From Bacteroides sp. (lineage in GTDB: Bacteria > Bacteroidota > Bacteroidia > Bacteroidales > Bacteroidaceae): DNA of 43,634 bases. The translations under genes and the position numbers were made by a program. The DNA lies in assembly GCA_021203515.1 (NCBI GenBank), contig JAJQAY010000108.1, positions 1 to 43,634 of the forward strand. Direction: 5' to 3'. This document shows, in pieces, positions 37,054-43,634 of this stretch (its first letter is position 1; the number at the start of each line of letters is the position of its first letter). The notes under the pieces were generated by a model. It saw only the letters and a program-made list of their open reading frames with translations. It was not told the DNA's origin and ran no database searches.

Positions 37054-39992
37054 ATGAAAAAGACATTACTAATTGTATTTTTAACTCTGTGTGGATGTGG
37101 TATGCTTCACTCCCAACCTCTGACTCTGACTCAACCGGAGGTGCGGCAAGCAATGAGGCGTGTAGCCGACTGGCAGATAGCCCATAGTAAAGAAGTGCCT
37201 TATGGCGATGTGAATTGGGTGAATGCTACCTTCTATTTAGGATTGTACCGTTGGGCGGAAATCGCCGAACGGGATAATCAGGACTCTTTCTATTTTGATT
37301 GGTTGATGCGCTTGGGACGGCGTAATTATTGGCAGGTAGATAAACGCATGTATCATGCCGACGACGTGTGCGTGGCGCAAACTTATCTGTTGATGTACGA
37401 CAAGTATAAGCGTCCGGAAATGCTAGTTCCGACACGTGCCCGCACGGAATGGGTGATTGCCAATCCACCGCAAGGTTCTTTCAAGTTGGACGGTTCCGAT
37501 GCTTCTACATTTTATCATTGGACGTGGTGTGATGCTTTGTTTATGGCTCCGCCGGTGTATCTGCATATGTACAACATAACGGGTGACAAGAAGTTTATCC
37601 GTTTTATGGATAAAGAGTACAAGGCCACTTACGATTATCTGCTTGACAAGGCTGACAGCCTTTTCTATCGCGACTGGCGCTACTTCGACCAGAAAGAAGC
37701 CAATGGAGCCAAAGTGTTCTGGGGGCGTGGCAATGGTTGGGTACTTGGCGGGCTGGTGGAATTGCTGCGTGGGCTGCCTGCCGGAAGCAAGTATCGTCCG
37801 TTCTATCAGGACTTGTTTGTCCGCATGGCCGAACGGGTGGCACGCTGTCAAGGTAAAGATGGCTTCTGGCGTGCGAGTTTGTTGGATTTGGACTCCTATC
37901 CTTCACCGGAAACCAGCGCTTCAGGGTTCTTTGTGTATGCTTTGGCATACGGCATCAATGAGGGGCTGTTGCCCCGCGACCGCTTCCTTCCTATTGTAGA
38001 GAGGGGTTGGAAAACACTGCTCTCTGCCGTCGAAGAGGATGGCAAGCTAGGATATGTGCAGCCCATCGGTGCAGACCCGAAGAAGGTGACGCGGGAAATG
38101 ACGGAAGTATACGGTCCGGGAGCCTTCTTGTTAGCCGGCACAGAAATGTATCGTTTAGCAGAGAAAACAGTAACACAAGCCACCAATATATCACCGGAAA
38201 GAGTACGCGAAATCGCTTCTTTCCTCCCTGAAGCCCCTAGAGGCATCGGCCTTTCTCATAAAGACCGTGCTTTTTGGGACTCAATGAAACAAGATGCCAA
38301 TGCGCAGAAGTTGCTGGCGGAAGCACCCGAATTAATGAAGCAGGGAATGCCTCCTTTCGTCGACTCCCTATACCTGCATCTGAATAAAACGAACGTTCGT
38401 TTGCCGGGTGAGAAGATGATGGATGCACGTTTCCAATATCTTTTTAAGCTGACGCTGGCAGAGTGTCTGGAGAATAATCGCCGTTATCTGCCGGCAATAG
38501 AAAAGGCACTGGTTGCTTTGTGCGAACAGAAGCCGTGGTCTATTCCTGCTCACGACCGTAGCTTGCAGAACTATAACGGTACGGATTATTATGTAGATTT
38601 GGTGGTGGCTACACATTGGAATAATATAGCGCAGTGTGTGTGTTTATTGGACGACCGCCTTTCGCCTGAAGTAAAGGCGCGTGTCCAATGTGCTTTTCGG
38701 GAGAAAGTGTTCCGTCCGGTCTATCGCTGTCTGGAGACGAACAAGTCTTTTTGGTGGTTTACGGTGACTAATAACTGGAATTCTGTTTGTCTGGCAGGCG
38801 TCACCGGGGCTGCCCTCACTCTGTTGTCCGACCGTGAAGAACGTGTCTATTTCATCGCTGCCGCAGAGAAATACCACGTCTATGGAATGAAAGGCTATGC
38901 AGATGACGGGTATTGCAGCGAAGGAGTAGGCTACTATAACTATGGTTTTCGAGCTTATCTTACGCTTCGCGAAGAAGTGTGCCGTGCCACGCAAGGTAAA
39001 ATAGACTTCTTCCATACCCCCAAGTTCGTACGTATTGCGCAATATGGCAAGAAGATACAGATGCTGAACGATGTTTGTCCCGCCTATTCCGATTGCCGGA
39101 TAGGGCTGACTGTAGACTGGTTTATCAATAACTATTGTGATAATGTATTGGGCACTGCCCCTTATTATGAGAAATGTGTATTCCCTGCCGGTAACAACCT
39201 GACTCTTTATGGCATTGAGTTTTTCCCTCATCAAGCCTGGAAGTTGGAGCAGAATGACGAGATACGGCAAGTCCTGCGCGAGGAGTCCGATCCTATTCAT
39301 ACCTTTTATGATAAGGCAGGTATTCTGGTATCCCGTCCGGCCAAAGAGAGCACCTGTCGCCTTGCCGTTTCCGCAAAAGGCGGGAATAATGCAGAAAATC
39401 ATAATCATAATGATATAGGCTCGTATGCCGTGTCTTTAGGCAAGGAAACTATGGCGGGCGACCAGGGCGGTCCCTTTTCTTACCCCGGTGATTATTTTGC
39501 AGCGGACGCTCCCGAGAAGTATCCTATTAAAGGTTCTTTCGGTCATCCAGTTCTTCTGATAGACGGCGTACAGCAGACGACCGGTGCCAAGGCGCAAGCA
39601 ATGATCCTTGAAAAGGAACTGACGGATACTAAAGACAGGTTTTCCATCGACTTGACTTCAGCCTACAATACCCCCAAATTGGAGAAGCTAACCCGTACCT
39701 TTGTTTACGACCGTAGCAATGACGGTAGCTTTAAGGTTGAGGATCAATTCTCTGCCAATGTACCCATCCGATTCGAAACAGCCGTGACAACAGCAGCAGT
39801 ATGGAAGCAAATCGATGCAACCATATATTATTGACAGTAGGTGATGAAAAAATAAATGTTAAAGTTGAGGCTTCGGAAGAGATAGAATTGTCTTCTGAAG
39901 CCATTCAGGTGAACGGTCCGGCCTATACTCGGATTGGAATATCCTTAAAAAAATCTACTAAAAAGGGGCATATTAGTTTGCTGATGTATTAA
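37054..39992 (+). pseudogene. GH105 unsaturated uronyl hydrolase fused to heparinase II/III-like domain, one frameshift near the end
   Basis: A secreted two-domain enzyme of about 979 residues. The signal peptide covers about 1-20. Residues about 25-371 match GH105, which cleaves unsaturated uronic acid from oligosaccharides left by lyases: YHWTWCDALFMAPP (Asp160) and VFWGRGNGWVLGG (221-233). From about 395 on, the heparinase II/III-like part has SEGVGYYNYG (622-631) and ENHNHNDIGSYAV (His783, His785), typical of polysaccharide lyases. The last 50 residues are shifted by an indel near 39815-39830. The natural substrate may be rhamnogalacturonan, glucuronate-containing glycan or another uronic polymer. 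SusC/SusD follow, so this is likely part of their locus. Confidence 0.8.
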
Positions 39993-40083
39993 AAACGTCC
40001 GTAATAGGTGCTTTAATTTTCCATAAGTACCATAAGACTATTTTGTAAGAATAGCGTAACTGTTGTTCTTTCATAAAATTATA

Positions 40084-40091
40084 TATATTTG
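40084..40091 (+). promoter_or_regulatory. Predicted -7 box of the SusC/SusD genes
   Basis: TATATTTG lies 66 bases before the SusC ATG (40158). A TTG at 40063-40065 is a weak -33 candidate with 18-base spacing. Confidence 0.5.
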
Positions 40092-40157
40092 CGTCGAAAG
40101 ATTAAAAGTAGAAAACAAATGTTATCTTAATCTAATTAGTAATTAATCTATTGTATT

Positions 40158-43100
40158 ATGAAAAAAGAGCGTCTTTTGATTTCTCAAAGAGGATTTTGTT
40201 CTGTGCGCTTTGTGCATTATCAAGTGCCGGCATTGTAGCAAGCCCTATGAGTAGTGGAAACCTTTCTGATGCCAATGCCGTGAAAACGGTAGCCCAAAAC
40301 GGCAAGACTGTGAAAGGTGTTGTATCGGATAACTTTGGTCCAGTCCCGGGTGCCAATGTTATCGTAAAAGGAACAACGAATGGTGTTATTACCGACATGG
40401 ATGGCAAATTCACGCTGTCGGATGTTCCTAAAAATGCGGTATTGCAAGTTTCTTTTATCGGTTATATCATGCAAGAAATAAAGGTGGCTGGTAAGAATAC
40501 ATTTGCAATTCAATTGAGTGAAGATGCCAAAGCTTTGGAAGAAGTCGTGGTAGTAGGTTATGGTACACAGAAAAAGGTGAATTTGACCGGCGCTATCGGT
40601 CAGGTAGATTCTAAGGTATTGGAGTCTCGTCCTATTACCTCCTCTGCAAGCGCATTGCAGGGAACCATTCCTAACTTACAGATTACAAATACCAGTGGTG
40701 AGCCGGGTCAGTCGGCAAGTTTGAACGTTCGTGGTACTGCCTCTATTAATGGTGGTAGCCCGTTGGTGCTGGTAGATGGTGTCGAAATGAACCTTGATTT
40801 GGTAAATCCCAATGATATTGCCAACGTAACCGTATTGAAGGATGCTGCTGCATCTGCTATCTATGGTGTACGTGCTGCTTATGGCGTTGTATTGGTTACA
40901 ACCAAGAGTGCCGGTAAAGAGCAAAGAACCATCGTATCTTATTCTGGTAATGTCTCCATCTCAAAAGCTACTGTAATGCCCGACATGGTAGACCATAGCT
41001 GGCAACATGCCGAGTTTATCAATCAGGCTGCTGATAACGGTAGTGTAAACCGTTTGTGGGATGCTGCTTATATTGAGAAAATGAAAGCATGAGGTGCAGA
41101 CCCCACTAATAACCCTGAATACGAAATGGTGAATGGTTCTCTTCGTTTTTATGGTCATAGTGATTTAAGCGAGAAGATGCTGAGAAAAGTAACTCCCACT
41201 CATCGTCACAATATCGCAATCTCTGGCGGCAATGAAAAAACGAAGTCCTATTCTTCAGTCGGTTATTTAGATCAGAGAGGTCTGTATAAAGTAGGAGAAG
41301 ACCAGTATCAACAACTGAACACTCGTTTGACTGTGGAAAATCAAACTACTTCTTGGATGAAGTTAGGAGCGAAAGTGATGTATAACTATGCTACTCATGA
41401 CAAACCTTTTAAATATAAAGATGATGTTTGGCAGTCTGTAGTATTCTCTTCTCCAACAGATCTCATTGAACCGTGGAAAAAAGACAGCCGCTATCCCGAA
41501 TTGGATGAATGGGATGGAATGTATTCTCAAAACAACGCTTATGCCATGTTGAAAGACGGAGGGCGTACACAGAATAAGACGCATGACATCTGGGCTACCG
41601 CAAGTGCTGATTTTGAATTCTTAAAAGACTGGAAAGCTCGCATTGACTTCTCTTATAATTTGAATTATAAGCGTAACTCTGACCATAGAAAGACATTAAC
41701 GTTCTGGACTGGAGCTTTCGATGCTACCAATGGCGATACAAATGATAACTATTTCAAGTGGACCAATGTCGATAAGAACTATTATTCATTTAATGCTTAT
41801 ACGGAGTATAAACATACTTTCATGGAGAAACACTATTTGAAGGCTATGTTGGGATACAACCAGGAGTTAACAAAGTATTCCACCTTCTCGGCACAGCGCA
41901 AAGGGTTGCTGAATGAAAATCAACCGGCTTTAGGGTTGGGTACAGGCCAGCAGACTGTTAGTGATGATGGTTATGAATGGGCATTGCGCGGTGCTTTCTT
42001 CCGTTTGAACTATATTTTCAATGACCGTTATTTGCTCGAAGTGAACGGACGTTATGACGGAACTTCACGCTTCCCGTCAAACAATCGTTTTGTATTCCTG
42101 CCTTCTTTCTCCGCTGCATGGCGTATTAGCGAAGAACCTTTCATGCAGTCTACCCGTTCTTGGCTGGATAACTTGAAGATTCGTGCTTCTTACGGTGAAT
42201 TAGGAACCAGATGTTGACTGCTGATGGTTGGACAGGTAATACGAAATATTATCCATATATTCCGTTTATTAGTTCCGGAATATCAGGCAACTGGATTTTT
42301 GGTGATGAAAAGGCTTTATATCTGAACCCGGGTGCTTTGGTTACTCCCGACCTTACATGGGAGAAAGCAAAAACCATTAATGTCGGTGTAGATGCAGTCT
42401 TCTTAAATCAGCGTTTGGATTTTAGTTTTGACTACTATCAGCGTACAGCTTCCGATATGTTGATTAAGATTTCTTATCCTGAAGTTTTGGGTACTACGGC
42501 TCCTCCTTCCAACTTAGCCGAATTGAGAACAAGAGGATGGGAACTTTCATTGAACTGGAAAGATAAAATAGGTAAGGATTTTAGCTATGGAGTAGGTCTT
42601 ATCTTGTCTGACTCACAAGCAGAAATTACTAAATATAACAACCCGACTAACTCTTTGACTGCTCATTACGTAGGCGAAAAGATTGGAGACATTTGGGGAT
42701 ATGTAACCGAAGGTATTTTCCAGAGCGATGCTGAAGTTGCCGAACATGCAAGTCAGACCTTCATTAAGAATACCACTTGGAAAGCCGGTGATATTAAGTA
42801 CAAGAACCTTAATGACGATAATGTTATCAATAATGGAAAGAACACGTTGGACGATCATGGTGATTTGACTATAATCGGTAATACGACTCCGCGCTATCAA
42901 TATGGTATCACAGCTAATCTGACCTATAAAACTATTGCTTGAATATCTTTATGCAAGGGGTAGGCAAACGTGATTTCTGGCCTAGTGGTCAACCGTTCTG
43001 GCCGGCTGCTACGGAGTACTATAACACACAGAAGTGGTTCATCACGGACTCATGGAGTGAAAGTAATCCGAACGCATATTTCCCGCGTCCTATTGCAAAA

Positions 43101-43367
43101 GATACCCGTAACCAAGAAAAACAAACCCGTTATTTGCAAGATGCTTCCTACTTACGCATGAAGAACATTTCTTTGGGATGGAATTTGCCGCAAGAGTGGA
43201 TTAAGAAAGCATTCTTGTCTCAAGCTACGGTTTACGTCAGTGCTGAAAACTTGTTTGAGTTCTCAAAGATTAAAGGTCCGTATGACCCTGAAGCTGCCCG
43301 AGGAAATGGTTCGATGCTGTATCCTTTCATGAGAACATATTCATTCGGCGTTAATCTAACTTTCTAA
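40158..43367 (+). pseudogene. SusC/RagA-family TonB-linked outer membrane transporter, three frameshifts and one stop
   Basis: The rebuilt protein is about 1070 residues. Reading from 40158 with one extra A in 40161-40166 gives MKKRASFDFSKRILF, then a signal peptide, a carboxypeptidase-like domain (GVVSDNFGPVPGANVIVKGT, about 50-130), the SusC motif EEVVVVGYGTQKKVNLTGAI, a plug domain (to about 270) and the TonB-dependent beta-barrel ending in SFGVNLTF. Further breaks: TGA at 41090-41092 (KMKA-stop-GADP), one base lost near 42205 (GELG-NQMLTADGW) and one near 42936 (KTI-DLNIFMQG). It imports glycans with SusD. Confidence 0.92.
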
Positions 43368-43378
43368 AATTGAAGACA

Positions 43379-43634
43379 ATGAAAAATATATTTAGTAAAT
43401 CAGTTTTATTGGGTGTTATCGCCTTGGCTAGTACCTCCTGCAATGATTCATTTCTGGAACGTACTCCTACCAACGACTTGAACTCCCAAACGTTCTGGAA
43501 TACGACGGCAGACCTTGAAGGTTTCTGTAATGGTATCTATAATGCGTTTAGTCAAAACTATACGGGCGATACTTATAATTTTATTCGGAATTGCCTGTTT
43601 TAATCTTGCATAATTCAAATAAAAGTTGTATCTT
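43379..43634 (+). pseudogene. SusD/RagB-family glycan-binding lipoprotein, start only
   Basis: The ATG at 43379 gives MKNIFSKSVLLGVIALASTS then Cys21, a lipobox, followed by NDSFLERTPTND, which is the usual start of SusD proteins. Residues up to about GIYNAFSQNY fit the family. A TAA near 43601 ends the frame shortly before the window edge, perhaps another frameshift; the rest lies outside. It directly follows SusC (11-base gap), the standard order. Confidence 0.85.

Overview
The window looks like chromosomal DNA of a gut Bacteroides (Bacteroidota). The signs are Bacteroides-type promoters (a TAnnTTTG -7 box, sometimes with TTTG about 20 bp upstream), weak A-rich ribosome sites, an S46 dipeptidyl-peptidase, a SusC/SusD pair, an RRM-tailed DEAD-box helicase and close resemblance of ahpC, ahpF, oxyR and dps to Bacteroides stress genes. 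The species cannot be fixed from this sequence.

Layout. 0.3-5.5 kb: ybeY with a SpmA/SpmB-type membrane protein, an AlkD-like repair gene, a lipoprotein and an AlbA_2/HATPase regulator. 5.6-7.3 kb: ruvB followed by a DUF559 nuclease gene enclosed by 79-bp inverted repeats that look like the ends of a small mobile unit. 7.4-12.4 kb: flippase, DUF389 protein and S46 peptidase in one direction. 12.5-16.7 kb: a broken TonB-type receptor facing a broken TPR/HTH regulator. 16.9-19.3 kb: ahpC-ahpF with an array of palindromes between them. 19.3-26.8 kb: a tight seven-gene envelope operon (two LPP20-like proteins, a larger secreted protein, a transglutaminase-like protein, an Ig/LamG lipoprotein, a zinc-finger/SH3 membrane protein and an L,D-transpeptidase), preceded by a highly structured candidate RNA. 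27.2-31.6 kb: oxyR divergent from dps, then an EamA transporter and a DEAD-box helicase. 31.7-36.9 kb: phosphatase, sugar kinase with KdsD-like isomerase, M16 peptidase and phosphodiesterase. 37.0 kb to the end: the start of a polysaccharide utilisation locus with a GH105-heparinase II/III fusion, SusC and SusD.

How the genes fit together. oxyR, dps and ahpCF form a peroxide-defence set split over about 12 kb. The seven-gene operon probably builds or remodels a cell-surface structure, but its exact role is unknown. The GH105/heparinase protein with SusC/SusD suggests uptake and breakdown of a uronic-acid-containing glycan.

A caution for every reader: about 14 of some 30 protein genes are interrupted, nearly all by one-base indels in or next to short runs, or by single in-frame stops. 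Reading across each break restores a normal family member. This is more easily explained by sequence or assembly error than by mass gene decay, so genes typed here as pseudogenes should be read as 'interrupted in this sequence'.
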